A stretch of DNA of 64,000 nucleotides from Micropterix aruncella. Lineage: Eukaryota > Arthropoda > Insecta > Lepidoptera > Micropterigidae. The notes under the pieces were generated by a model. It saw only the letters and a program-made list of their open reading frames with translations. It searched no databases and was not told the DNA's origin. The stretch spans positions 13,979,039-14,043,038 of the forward strand of contig OX155955.1 in the NCBI GenBank assembly GCA_944548615.1. Reading direction: 5' to 3'. Positions 10,601-21,400 of the stretch are shown one piece after another. Position numbers and translations under genes: made by a program. Each line of letters starts with the position of its first letter. Position 1 is the first letter of the stretch.

Positions 10601-13183
10601 TAACTGTTCCATGGGAATCAAATATCCCAAAAGACCACGAGTACAAATTAAATAAATACCACGATCTTGCAAATGCCGTAACCCGGAACGGCTTCACTGT
10701 TCACCTTCACGCGGTGGAAGTTGGCGCTCGTGGCCTGCCAGCTAAATCTCTATTTCACCTCTTTAAAGATCTTGGCCTTTCCAGAAAAATAATCAACTCT
10801 TTCTTAGAAAAATTATCTAAAACTGCGATTTGCGCATCTCAAATTCTATGGCTTCGAAGGGGGAGTGAATGGGTGGCAAGGTGAACGCTCACATGTGGCA
10901 AGACAGCTGTCCTAAACCTACCACAGCCGGTTCGTAAGTCCGGAATCCACTGCTCACCCCCCAGAAGTGTAAAAAATAGTATTATGATGGGCCCGACTCC
11001 GGTCGGTGAATTCCATGGCAGCTCCGTTTGTATTTATTATGTTTCGTGTTAACTTGCAAACTCTATATACAGGTTTCAATACATAATAATTAAGCACTTA
11101 AAATTCAGATATATTAATAGATGGCATTCTATCTCTCTATAATATTTCTGTTATGTAATCAGCCATTATGAGGAATGCAATAGATGGCACTAATGATTAA
11201 GTGCTATTATTGTTATCATGGGTTATATTATTGGATTTTTATTGTCATTCAGTAGTTTATAAAAAACCAAGAATTATCAATGTTATTATAGATAGGCAAG
11301 TGAATTGCTATTAGTTTCAGTCAATGCTATATGCGCCACATGCATTTTGCCGTTTTAGAACGGCTGCCAAATCGTACTATATATAATCAATATCAAAACT
11401 TACCATAATGTATTCAACGCTTGCCCCTACAGGGTATTCGATTGATTCTGATATAGTCATATCCTTACTCTCGGAATAAGGACTGCCACCGCCCCTATTG
11501 GTTTGCGAGTCAGTTGTATTATTTTCGTTTCCTCCAGGCATATTTTCATTAACGGGCAGTAGTGATAGATCCTTGTCTTTGATATTTTTTAAATGTCGCC
11601 GCAGTTTGAGGTCAGAATTTTCGCATTTTTTTCTAAAAACGTAGTAACGTTCAAGCTGATAGTGACATGGGTGGCAGATGCGGGTTGGTAAGCCATCATT
11701 TTCAACGACCTGTTGAAAAAAGTGTAGATTTTAATAAGGCGTTGATAGTGCCATCGCTCAAAACTATGGGCTGGAATTTCTTCTCCCTTGTCCGCAGTAT
11801 TAACACATACTTAACCCACCATATTGTAGGTACCTAACTGGTTGAGTGAATAAGTAAGGAAGTAATTATTTTCACTGACCCTATCTGGGTATAGAAATTA
11901 TATGTCTAATTATTAATATTGCAAATAAAATTACAACTCAAAATAATGCATAAAATTACAAAAAAGTATTTAAAAATGTAATAAAAAAATCAATTTAAAA
12001 TTCAGTAATACAAAATATAACAATAGAAAGAAAGCATCCAAAGAGAGTTCTAGCGTTCTTCTTACGCTAGAACTCTCTTTGGATGCATTAAATTTTTAAA
12101 TTTTTTATTTCTGAATTTCTTATTTAAAATAATTATTTTTTTTAAATTTAATAAATGTGAATTTAAATTGTAAATTTATAAAATGTGGTATCTTTACCAC
12201 ATTTATAAGGTAACTTAAAAAAACAATAGGAATAAAATTATAAATGTATAAAAATCATAAAAAAAATATTTAAAAAAAAATTATTCAATAATCAAATCAA
12301 AAATAAATAATCAAAATCAACGTTATGCCATAAAGTCAGAAAATAAATTGGAGAATTAAGAATGTATAAACACCGAAAAAAAACCCTAATAAAGCTAACC
12401 CTCTGTCTTAATGATGGGCTAAAGGGGCGAACATATTGATCGGACGCGTCCGTCAGCCGCAGCTTACGGACGCGACTTGAAGATATCTGTGTAATGAATG
12501 TCTATTGAGCCGTGCACATTATTGGACGTAAGTCACGGACGTGACCTTGAGGCTTCGGACGTCCGATAGAGATCCACAAGCCGCGTCCCAAACGACTGTG
12601 CATATTATCAGTCGCGTCCTTAAGCCGCGGCTTACGGACGCGTCCGATAATATGTTTGCCCCTTGAGTCATCTAATCTGCAAAATTAAGGTGCTTAAGAC
12701 AAAGGTAAGGTACAAAAAACTACCCGGTGATCTAAGTGGTTAGCTGCGGTTAAGTATTCCGACGCTCCCTTAGAAAGATACAGCGAAATCATTCCGCGGT
12801 ACCGCGGTATTTACTTAATTGATGGCAGTTAGCTATTTAAGGTTAATAAAGAGAGGGGACTTAAACAGTAGAATTAATGGGGGATAGGATTTATGGATAC
12901 ACCAGGCCATTGCCTTCTCTCAGAAGGCAATGATCAGGCGTGTCTACCTAACAAATTTTTTTTTGTAAAACAGACAATTTTTTAATCAAAATAAATGATT
13001 GTGTAAAGAATTCACCTCTAAAGCGACACAGGCCATAATACGTATTGGCAAAGGCACGGGATCGTCTTCGTTGAAGATTGGCAATAGCTTTTCTTCTTTC
13101 GCTAAACAAAGCCTACAAAGCTCGTCTAAATTGAGAATTAAGTCGTGTGCTTCCTCTGTCCTTTTTCTGCCGTACGTTTTCAT
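4505..13183 (-). CDS. ZAD-domain C2H2 zinc-finger protein, 7 exons
   Basis: Probable nuclear, sequence-specific DNA-binding regulator. Exons in order: 13183-13016, 11709-11404, 8810-8511, 8432-8349, 5823-5650, 5579-5405, 4647-4505. Their lengths (168, 306, 300, 84, 174, 175, 143) sum to 1350 nt and every junction keeps phase, giving 449 aa plus stop. Residues about 20-85 form a zinc-finger-associated domain: CRLC at 23-26 and CHPC at 68-71, with [11 protein letters not shown] and an IMACVALE helix. An acidic linker (about 110-285) follows, then five C2H2 fingers starting CDVC, CPVC, CDKC, CEHC and CRVC, with fingers 2 and 4 split by introns. The start is taken at 13183; the frame is open to 13252, so a longer start is possible. 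Introns are filled with transposons. An extra exon between exons 4 and 5 cannot be excluded. Target genes are unknown. Confidence 0.88.
5051..5385 (+). repeat. Repeat family A copy filling an intron
   Basis: Occupies almost half of the 757-bp intron between zinc-finger exons 6 and 7, stopping about 19 bases from the exon 6 donor. Contains AAATGATACCTGCAT, GGGCGCTATC and a terminal GAAAGTA. Confidence 0.65.
5405..5579 (-). CDS. ZAD zinc-finger gene, exon 6
   Basis: Acceptor TTTTGTAG, donor GTAATG, ends phase 1. Opens with RHQLTH, which completes finger 2, then finger 3 ([10 protein letters not shown]...HLQRH) and the first half of finger 4 ([12 protein letters not shown]). Confidence 0.9.
5650..5823 (-). 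CDS. ZAD zinc-finger gene, exon 5
   Basis: 58 codons between acceptor GATTATAG and donor GTAGAA. Encodes finger 1 (CDVCMKWF...HFRIH), a TGEKPF linker, and the first half of finger 2 ([15 protein letters not shown]). Confidence 0.88.
5892..6156. mobile_element. piggyBac-type MITE (TTAA ends)
   Basis: 265 bp with TTAA at both ends; left TTAACCCCTAGAACCC, right (reverse complement) TTAACCCTTCAGGCC. It contains a purine/pyrimidine-strand-biased TTTTATT tract and no coding frame. Lies in intron 4 of the zinc-finger gene. Confidence 0.7.
6436..7289. mobile_element. hAT-type non-autonomous element
   Basis: Inverted ends: left CAGTGTTGCCAAGTG, right (reverse complement) CAGTATTGCCAAGTT, each followed inward by a GTCGCC motif. 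Flanks ATTTTAAC (6428-6435) and ATGTTAAC (7290-7297) match at 7 of 8 positions, the target-duplication length of hAT. No transposase. A smaller MITE is nested inside. Confidence 0.75.
6897..7035. mobile_element. Nested 139-bp MITE
   Basis: Inverted ends GCCCGCTCCACGCGTTGG and (reverse complement of the right end) GCCCGCTCCACACATTG, about 15 of 18 pairing, then CCAACG-type sequence inward. It sits within the hAT-like element 6436-7289. Confidence 0.6.
7298..8340. other. Intronic sequence without recognised feature
   Basis: Lies in intron 4 of the zinc-finger gene. AT-rich, many stops on both strands, and a C-rich run at about 8126-8155. I see no gene or clear mobile element. Confidence 0.5.
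8349..8432 (-). CDS. ZAD zinc-finger gene, exon 4
   Basis: 28 codons, [15 protein letters not shown] to VRELCV, between acceptor ATTTTCAG and donor GTATGT. Phase 0 at both ends. A linker region with no recognised domain. Confidence 0.75.
8511..8810 (-). CDS. ZAD zinc-finger gene, exon 3 (GC donor)
   Basis: 100 codons, acidic ([22 protein letters not shown]). The only junction that keeps phase with exon 4 uses a GC donor, GAA|GCAAGT; the nearby GT sites are in the wrong phase. The downstream intron is only 78 bp (8433-8510). Confidence 0.82.
8862..9200 (+). pseudogene. RTE-type LINE reverse transcriptase 3' fragment
   Basis: Reading across frames gives [11 protein letters not shown], then [19 protein letters not shown], then [15 protein letters not shown] and [17 protein letters not shown], the conserved tail after the reverse transcriptase domain of insect RTE-like LINEs. 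At least one stop and one frame change interrupt it. It lies in intron 2 of the zinc-finger gene on the opposite strand. Confidence 0.75.
9240..10020. other. Intronic sequence without recognised feature
   Basis: AT-rich stretch in intron 2 of the zinc-finger gene. Short open frames exist on both strands but show no domain, repeated copy or terminal repeat that I can identify. Confidence 0.5.
10030..10884 (+). pseudogene. LINE C-terminus: Cys/His knuckle plus restriction-like endonuclease
   Basis: Open from about 10030 to the stop at 10884 (first Met at 10090), missing the reverse transcriptase domain, so 5'-truncated. Near residue 40 is [18 protein letters not shown], a C2-H-C zinc knuckle; further on [20 protein letters not shown] followed by VPWE looks like the PD-(D/E)XK catalytic core (RPD then E-L-T) used by LINEs that nick their target with a restriction-like endonuclease rather than an AP endonuclease. 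The downstream sequence to about 11025 may be its 3' UTR. The frame is intact for 285 codons, which suggests a recent insertion. It lies in a zinc-finger gene intron, antisense to it. Assignment to a named clade (R2, R4 or NeSL type) is not possible by eye. Confidence 0.7.
11110..11390 (+). repeat. Dispersed repeat family B, copy 1
   Basis: Shares GATGGCATTCT, TATGTAATCAGCC, ATCAATGTTATTATAG and GATGCCAAATCGTACTAT-type blocks, in the same order, with 30713-30975. No coding capacity. Confidence 0.65.
11404..11709 (-). CDS. ZAD zinc-finger gene, exon 2
   Basis: 102 codons between acceptor TTCAACAG and donor GTAAGT. Begins [15 protein letters not shown], supplying the second Cys pair of ZAD and the FRKKCE helix, then a Gly/Asn/Ser-rich linker. 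Confidence 0.87.
12034..12086. repeat. Perfect 23-bp stem hairpin
   Basis: GCATCCAAAGAGAGTTCTAG plus CGT, a 7-nt loop TCTTCTT, then the exact reverse complement. It stands alone in very AT-rich intron sequence and is not flanked by other inverted repeats. Confidence 0.85.
12422..12664. mobile_element. 243-bp MITE with long terminal inverted repeats
   Basis: Left AAGGGGCGAACATATTGATC and right (reverse complement) AAGGGGCAAACATATTATCG begin about 55 bp of inverted repeat rich in GGACGCG motifs (GGACGCGTCCG occurs in both arms). No coding frame. Superfamily not determined, since no clear target duplication is visible. Lies in intron 1 of the zinc-finger gene. Confidence 0.75.
13016..13183 (-). 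CDS. ZAD zinc-finger gene, exon 1
   Basis: 56 codons from [14 protein letters not shown] to MACVALE, phase 0 at the donor (GAG|GTGAAT). Carries the first Cys pair (CRLC) of the ZAD domain. Confidence 0.85.
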
Positions 13184-13667
13184 TGCAAATCGTGGGAAAG
13201 AAATCCTAATTAAATATAACGCCTTCCTAACAACAACAAACCAAAACGTCAAAACCTGTCAAAAATATCGGCAGTTTCCGTCTTGAGCGACTGCGAACCA
13301 CAAAAAAATCAAAAATACTTCTTTTTCGAGTAGTTGATGATAACGGCCAAATAACGAGAAATATTGTAAGATTTAACAAATCTTGTTTTCGAAATAAATA
13401 TCAGGAAATTCTCTTCTAACCAATTATACAGCAATCAAAGATAGATACTAATAAGTCGGTGGAATATGAAATAATCAACAACAGATAGTAATATGAAATA
13501 ATCAACAAAATATGAAGTAAGCAACACGTCGTCAATGTGAGCTTTTAGGCCGGCTATGCACATCGTACTCTTGTATCCGATAGTCGGATTCGATAGTCTG
13601 ATCAGACTATGCCACAGATACACAAACGATTTTTTTTCAATATCAAATTAACACCGCAGACAAAAAG

Positions 13668-13699
13668 TTTTTTCGAATTTCGCGCGAAATTCGAAAAAA
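13668..13699. repeat. Perfect 32-bp palindrome
   Basis: TTTTTTCGAATTTCG, then CG, then its exact complement. Flanked by ACCGCAG on the left and CTGCGGT on the right, so it may be the core of a roughly 60-bp foldback. Lies 0.5 kb upstream of the zinc-finger gene start. Confidence 0.8.
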
Positions 13700-14454
13700 A
13701 ATGCCTGCGGTTCTTTTAATATTACTATGTATTTGCAATAATTTAAAACAATTGGACAATTTGCGAAGTTTTCACGAAATGACTTGGGTATTGATGACAA
13801 AAAATAACCTGAAACAAACGAAATTTCAGGATACCTTGTGTCATCAATACGCAGTCATTGAGAAAACCTAGAAAATAGTCCCCTTTTTTAAATATCGCGG
13901 AGATATGTATTTTTCCTATCGTTTTTTATTAAAATATTTCGTTTAATCTAAAAACTGCAAAATGTCCTCACTTCTGTAATATCGCTAATTGTTATCGATA
14001 CAACGATATGGTCGACTATAGTCACGACACTTATCGAATATGTTTCCTGACGGGATGGAAATTAAAATGGCGGCAGTTTGTTGATATTGAATATTCAAAC
14101 TTTGAATGCCTATATCTCGCTTTGAATGCCTATATTGAGACCGAATCTATCTTCTTTGAGATTTTGCATTAAAATTGTCGCGTCTATTTGTATGTAAAAA
14201 TTTTTTTGGGCTGTTTGTTTACATATAAAATTTAAACTTTCAATGCCTATATCTCGCTTATTTATAGCGACCCACTCAATTTTCTTCCAGATTTCTTCCA
14301 TTAAAATGAGACAATCTATTAGTGTGTATTTTTTTGTGAGAGTTCCTATATTGCAGTTATTCCAATAATTGTAATGGTATAATATGGACCTATTCTACAT
14401 TGTTGATGTTTTAACTTCCCCAGACTAAATTCACTGCGCTGATTCAGAAACTGT

Positions 14455-14906
14455 ACCTGCGTTCCGGTGCGTTTTTTACGCCGGACGGAAAAACATCGTT
14501 TTTTTATAGTCCGCGCACTACGATTGAAATTTTGGACCAGATAACAATTCTTTCTATATGCAAGTCTCTGCCGCCGATTTGCTGAATAGTTTCCGCGTTG
14601 CGTGGGGTTCTTTATAACTCCATAGTATGGAAAAACCCGTGCGGTGACCGCAGGTAATCAGCAGCATTCCACAGAATTTTAATGCGGACCGATTTTTTTT
14701 CGTAGTGCACGCTTTCATGTGATTCTAAAGCATAGATTTTAAGAAAATGAATTTTACCGCAGTGCGCGGTTAGCCAGAGATTTGCATAGACCACGAATGA
14801 CTAATAAGCCAGAATATTTCACCGGAGTTTTCAAGAACGCGTTTTTTTTCGTTCGGCGTAAAAAACGTACCTACCGCAACGCACCGCATCGTAGTGCGCG
14901 CCTGGC
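14455..14906. mobile_element. Probable MITE with ACGCCG inverted ends
   Basis: GTGCGTTTTTTACGCCGGAC near 14467 is mirrored by a GTTCGGCGTAAAAAACGTAC stretch near 14850, with GTAGTGCGCG-type sequence outside both. Interior shows no open frame. Exact ends are unclear. Confidence 0.5.
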
Positions 14907-15351
14907 CTTACGAGCCTCTCCACTGGTTTTCTGTTTATCCAATCAAATTCTTTGATACAGGTTAGCCAATAGGGAAAAAATTGGCAGGAATCCAACATGC
15001 CTACTTTTTGGGAAACCTTCCGAAAATGCAGTTCGCCACGGTTTCTCGCCTATATTTTGTCCATAGCGTTATTTATCCTAAATAATAAAATGTGACTATT
15101 TTTTGCCAAAAAATTCGAGGTTTTACTCGGATGTGATTGGTCAAAGAAAATTTCCGCCGACCGCGGACAGTCCGTCAGTCTATCCTGCTATCTTCATATT
15201 TCCATCTTTCCTGGCTTGTCGAGTTTGTGATTGTGTGTGAATTTCCAATGTATTTTTAAAATTATCAGCTGACCGCTATTTTAAGATTTTTATGATATTA
15301 TCGTTTTAGAAGCTGTGAAAAAGCATTGAAGCTGAGATTATTTCATAAAAA

Positions 15352-15410
15352 ATGAACAACTTGCAGAGATTTTCGTCGCGCACCGTTCCGGCATTTTATA
15401 ATGTCAGCAG
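15352..15410 (+). CDS. ATPIF1: IF1 exon 1 (presequence)
   Basis: Starts ATGAACAACTTGCAG and ends phase 2 at AGCAG|GTAAAA; encodes the mitochondrial targeting region. Confidence 0.9.
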
Positions 15411-18400
15411 GTAAAAATCGTCGTCACTCACACTTATTTTTAGATATTTATTGATGCATGTCTGTCTACCGTGAAGCGCATTATATTATACACCGTAAGA
15501 AAGTGCAAATTTAATTGTTGTTAAATTTATTTTTTGCGCAGGTATGTAATTTGTATAGAGCCGAAATTTAGTTAGACATTACGTAACGTGTTTTTTTGTC
15601 ATAACTTTGAGATCTTCAAACTGTTTGTTTTTTTCTATTTCTTTATAGATTATTTTTCCATAATAATATGGAAATATTGCAGTTTAGCTAACTGCCAACA
15701 GCCACATAGTGTTTATGAAGCGTTTAAAAAAAAACTAACAACCTACCACCATATAGGTGTTTATGAATAGTTTAAGAATAAAATAATAACCTACCGCCAT
15801 ATAGGTGTTTGATGCTTCTTTAACCGCCCCTACCTTTGGGTTATTATTCAAAAAGCAGTTAAAAAATCGTTTGGTTATTTTTATTATATTTCTTAATAAC
15901 AACACTTGTTTACAATATACCAGAAAACTTTTGTAGGCAATAGACTCATTTATGACGCTTATTTTGTATTTAGAATCGTATGAACAATTTCACGTATTAC
16001 GTAAGCTTTGTGGGTTTCGGGCTTTTTTTGTTTATTTTATTTTATTTGCATTTGAACGTACGGGATACGGTTTGTTGCTTTGGGGCGATAATATAGCGGA
16101 CGTATCACGCATATATCTCGTTTATTAATGGAGACTGCGCAAAAGATTTTGGTATTATTGCAGTATAGGTACCTCTTCTAGATTGTTGATTTTTTAACGT
16201 CACCAGACTATATTCACCACGCTGATTCCGAATCTGCAATAATATTTATTCGGTCTCAATAAATAAGCGAGATATAACATTCAAAAAAGCGCCAAACCCA
16301 TACATTTCGGTAGTTTTTTTTTTTAATAATACATAAATACCTATTTGGCGGTAGGTTAGGTTAGGTTAGGTTTTTTTAAACAACCTTAACAACTGAGGTA
16401 AAAAAAAATTATAATTTTTTTTGTATGTAAATTTGGTTTTGAAAATTTACGCGTCCGAAGCTTTTTTCTTTCACATTTAGCATTACAATGATCTAACCTA
16501 GTAGTATTTCTTTGTTTTTTCGATTTCTGAGAAAGGTACCTATACTGCAATAATTCCAAGATTTTTACATATTCTGAATCAGTGTGGGGAATATAGTGGT
16601 GTGACTAGTACTTGGAACTTATGTATTACTAGCTGACCCGTGCCCACTTTGTTGGGCGGTAAAACTTTTTACCTGTGATGAAATTATGAGTGTGGTTCGG
16701 TTAGTACTGAGATTTATTTCCTGACTGCCAAAAGAAGGGTTATATTTGTACTGCATTTGTATGTATGTATTTGCATGCCAATTTGACTATAATACCGTTA
16801 TTTGTGAGTGTCTTCTTGTGAGTGTCTTATTTGTGAGCGTATTATCTCTAAGTATTTATGCAGTAAAAGGGAAATTATATGCGGTTAAAGGGAAAAGTCT
16901 TTTGTTTTAAAAAACACTTCAGACGATAAATTTTCTTATTTTGATAGGAATTCATAATTGTTGATAATATGACCAATAAACATGCCTAACGATTTAAATT
17001 ATTTTTCAATATAATACTACTTTTTGTGACTTAACTATAAAAGTTAGACATATGCTGTCGCTGACTTTTTTGTAGGCATTATCAAGATCTACAACTTTTC
17101 TCTAGAACTTAATCATATATCTCTCATCGTTAAGGCAGCGTTAGTTAAAAACATTTTCATTTGACCGCTTATTCGCCGACTTACTTTGCATATCCGACTA
17201 CCACGAAAAAGTCTTTTCATTTTTCGGATTAATATATAGCCTATGACACTCACAAATAACGTGGCTTTCTATTGGTAAAAGAATTTTCAAAATCGGTTCA
17301 GTAAATTCAGAGATTACTTCCTACAACCTCACAAACTTTACCTCTTTATAATATTAGTATAGATAGGAACTTTTTTCATTTATCAAAAAAAAACAAAAAA
17401 CACTATTACTAGATTCAATCATTGTATTGCTAAATCTGATTAAAAAATAGCTTCGGACACACAATATTTCAAAGAAAAAAAATGATATTAACATACCATG
17501 TAAGGAAAAATATTTTCTTTTTGTTAGTTTTAAAGATGGCTTTTTAAAAAAACTAACATAACTTACTGCCATATAGGTGCTTATGAATTGTTTAAATAAA
17601 AACTAACCTAATTACCGGAATGTAGGTGTTGGACGCATCTTTAAATAGTTATATCTCGCTTGTTTGTTGAGGCTGGAAAAAGATTAGTGCGGTTTCGGAA
17701 TTAGCATGCTGAAAATAGTCGGGTGTTGTTAAAACATGTAGAATAGGTTCCTATTATACATTATCTTTACCTACCAACATCTTTAATTTAGAAGAGTTTG
17801 CTAAACTACCAAAATACCTTGCATATTTTTAGGATGATGTCGGGTTTGGGAGATCTTGGTTCTGGAGCCGGAAAAGGAGGTGGCGGCGGTGGATCCATCC
17901 GTGACGCTGGAGGTGCCTTCGGCAAAATGGAAGCCGGCAGAGAAGAAGAATACTTCTACAAACAGGTAGTTGTCGATAATAAATACTAATGGAGCTGCCA
18001 TGATCTCACCAACCGGATTCGTTCGCATCATAAATTGTTATTGTTCTTCTGAGGGGGAATGATGGACTCCCTACTAATGGCCAGCTATGATGGTTGCAGC
18101 TTGGTTGCGCCATGCGAGTGGTCCCTTACCACCCATTCACTCCTCTCCAGAAGCCATAAGATTTGAGTTGCAAAAACTGCAGTTTTGGATGGTAGGGGGA
18201 TAATTAGCGGTTGTAATTAGGTTTTATTATTTTATTTGTTGAGTGGACTTTTCTAAGGTCTTTATGAGCCTTGTAACACTGCGACCATTGCTGATCTATT
18301 GTGTTCGCCACCTACTATAGTTCTGCACTAAGCTTCGTGTCATTTAAGAACCGCAGCAGGCTTTTGGCGCCAGATCGTTTTACCTCCTCAGGTTGGAGGT

Positions 18401-21400
18401 AATGACCACCCAAGTGGGTGTATCTTTTACGCATCAGCGGGCCACACTCGCACATGAGGTGCTGGGGAGTTTCCTCTGCTCCTTGGCAGAACCTGCACAT
18501 TTTTGTGTCTCTGAGCTTGAGGTTGAACATGTGTTTGTTCAGGCCACAATGCCCCGTGAGCGCCCTCACCAGTATGCGTAGATTGTTCCTATTTAGCGAT
18601 AAGGCCCCACGGGCCGTCTTACGGTCGTAAGCCTTAATTAGCGCTTTGGATTGATTCAACCCTGGCGTGTTGTTCCAGTGGTTGACGGATTGTTCTAAAT
18701 ATATTTGGTTGAGCATTAGGTTTGCAAGACTTTTTGGTACGCCACAGCAAGGTTCAGAGCCGTATAACGTTCCCTTTGCTCCCGTCTTAGCAAGTTCATC
18801 GGCTTTTTCATTTCCCTATGTTAATTAGGTTAGTCATAGCATATAAAATTAATGTACATGTAGGGCAGTGTAAAAATAAGTCAGTCTAGAATAAACACAC
18901 TTAACCCCTGGGTGGCCACACACGCCGATTGGCGTTTTTCGTATTATCCGTATTTATTCAATTATCGGCTCTATTTCTCCCTCCACTGCAGTAAAAGCCT
19001 GTCATTGAAAAAGCCACCGTTATAATATAATAATAACGGTATAATATAACGTAGTATATTATACCGTTATATACAACGGTATAATAGCCACCGTTATAAT
19101 ATACTAATATATTATATTAGTATGCTTGCATACACCTTCTACAAACAAATTTTCGAGGGCTTTGGAAATTTTGCGTGGAATGACTGGCTTCCGAATGGTT
19201 AAAAGCATGATGTAATACAATGGCAACAAGATTAAGAGTAGGATAATTAAGAGTAACAAGAATATTAATTTAAAGAATTAAAAAACACCATTGCCATTAC
19301 AAAAAGTGAACTACTGTATTTATAATTCCCCGTTGATGCGTGTTTTCCTTATAAACATCCAGTGCTCAAAGACGATTGTGCATTCTTGGGTCGGTAGATG
19401 GGCCTTGACCAAGGACCGTCTAGCGGGGACCCGTGAGCCAGGCCTATTGACCCGGCTTTCATAGTGTGACGTTGCAGGGCTGCGTGATTTGTGGCAGGTA
19501 TCTCAAAACGATTGCGCGCTGCCTTCGCCCCACTCAGTTGCCTTCGGTGGTCAAGTAATAAAATGGGTTTTTGTGAAATATTTCTGGTTTTTGTATTTAT
19601 CCATGTATATACCATATGTATTTTCGGATCATACTCAATCAGTTTTTAATTTGATACTAAATACGATATATTTATGTTAATTAATTGATATTTTGACATT
19701 TAGACAATTATTTACAAGAAATTTGGTCAGTTTAGGTACCCTTTGATACTCGGGACGACATAAAGATTCTAACAATACCATACACTTCTAAATCGGTTCA
19801 GGCGTTTAAAAGTAATGGTGGAATAAAAAAACCGAACACGTACATTCATAATATAAATTCATAATAAAATATAAAAATATAAAAATAAATATAAACAAAA
19901 AAAGACTAACCCACTGGTGGATCACCCAGGGAAGGAAGAAACCGAAAAACTAATTTGCTTTATTCCTATCTAACTTACCATTCCTAACACATTATTATTC
20001 ACCTACCATATATTTATGATTGACATGCTTTTTGTTCTTTATATTATTATTATTACATACCTTTTATGATTATTTGAAATTTTATTTTTTACTAAAATTT
20101 TAGTTTACTTGATTTTATTTTTCACGGCATTCTTCAACATATTTTTTTATTTAGCATTAGGCAGTACTTAATTATACGATTCTGAGCCTACCTTAGTGCG
20201 GACGTCTCGTGCAATCCAGTTAGGTTAGGTTTAATTCATTTGTAACAAAACTGTATTCTATATACAAAAAAAGTTCCATAGTCCTCCTTTTTGTTGAGCA
20301 GTCGTAATAAATTCGTAAGAACCAAAAACGGTTATTTAAGAATCTGTAGTATTTTGTGGAGAATAATAATTAAACACTTTGTATAATTTATTTTGCTAAA
20401 TAAATATTCCAAATACTTCTAGGTTTATTCCTGACGGCCGCGAAGAAGAAGAACGAAAAACCTAAACTGTCGAATGATGTTGATTTATATTGAAGAGGTT
20501 ACTTTCTCTTTATATGAGAGGAAGGGGTTGTGGCACTCACCCTATAACACTCGAGATGACATAACGATTCTAACAATACTGCACACTTCTTAATCGGTCC
20601 AAGCATTTAGAAGTTGTGGTGCAATAAAGAAACGGATAACACTTAGCCTAAAACCTGACAAGTAAATTCTCTACTCATTGGTGAAAACTGCATCTTGATC
20701 GGTTCCTCAATTGTGAAGATTTTGCATCCTCTTTCAATTTTGCATCCTCTCGCATCCTCTTTCAATTTTGCATCCTCTCGCATCCTTTTTCAAAGTCAAA
20801 ATAATAGCTAGTAAGAGCAAAATGACCGCACAGTATTTGACACATTAGATGTGGTGTTAAATGTGTTTACTGTTGTTCTAACAAATTGTAAACCTACCTA
20901 AAATGTTTTATTCTGATAATTCTAATGACATATTCATTATATGAGCTCTGGCAATTAAATTCCGAGAATTTAGTTGCTGCGCGCGAACCGGCGACACTGC
21001 ATTACTGGCGCGCATGCGTCTGGTTAGATGGGTCCTTCCGCTCAGTCGCAATGAAGATTTCATGGTCGTCGTCTAGTTCGTTTTTTACGGGTGTTCTTCG
21101 GAGACGAGAAGACCACTCAGTCGAGAAGTTTTTTAACTCGGTCGCAGAAATGACTGACTCAGTTTTCAAGCAACGTGCTGTGATCCAATTTTTTGTCATA
21201 ACTGGTGAAAACCTGCAGCAATCTTACGAAAATTACAGCAGGTGTATGAAGATGAGGGTCTGTCACAATCTCGTGTGTTTGAATGGGCAAAGCGGTTTAA
21301 AAATGGTTGTGAATCGTTGGATAACGATCCGCGGTCAGGAGCACCAATTCTCACACGCACAGACGCAAATGTCGACCGTCTTCGAGAGCTAGTCCTGTCT

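Noticed and set aside
13184..13252. Upstream Met at 13252 as start of the ZAD protein
   Set aside because: The added segment is hydrophobic and unlike ZAD proteins, which begin shortly before the first Cys pair; kept only as an alternative.
16350..16370. GGTTAGGTTAGGTTAGG, the insect telomere motif
   Set aside because: Only about three units, and they lie inside MITE family C, whose other copy carries CTAACCTAACG at the same place. Not an interstitial telomere.
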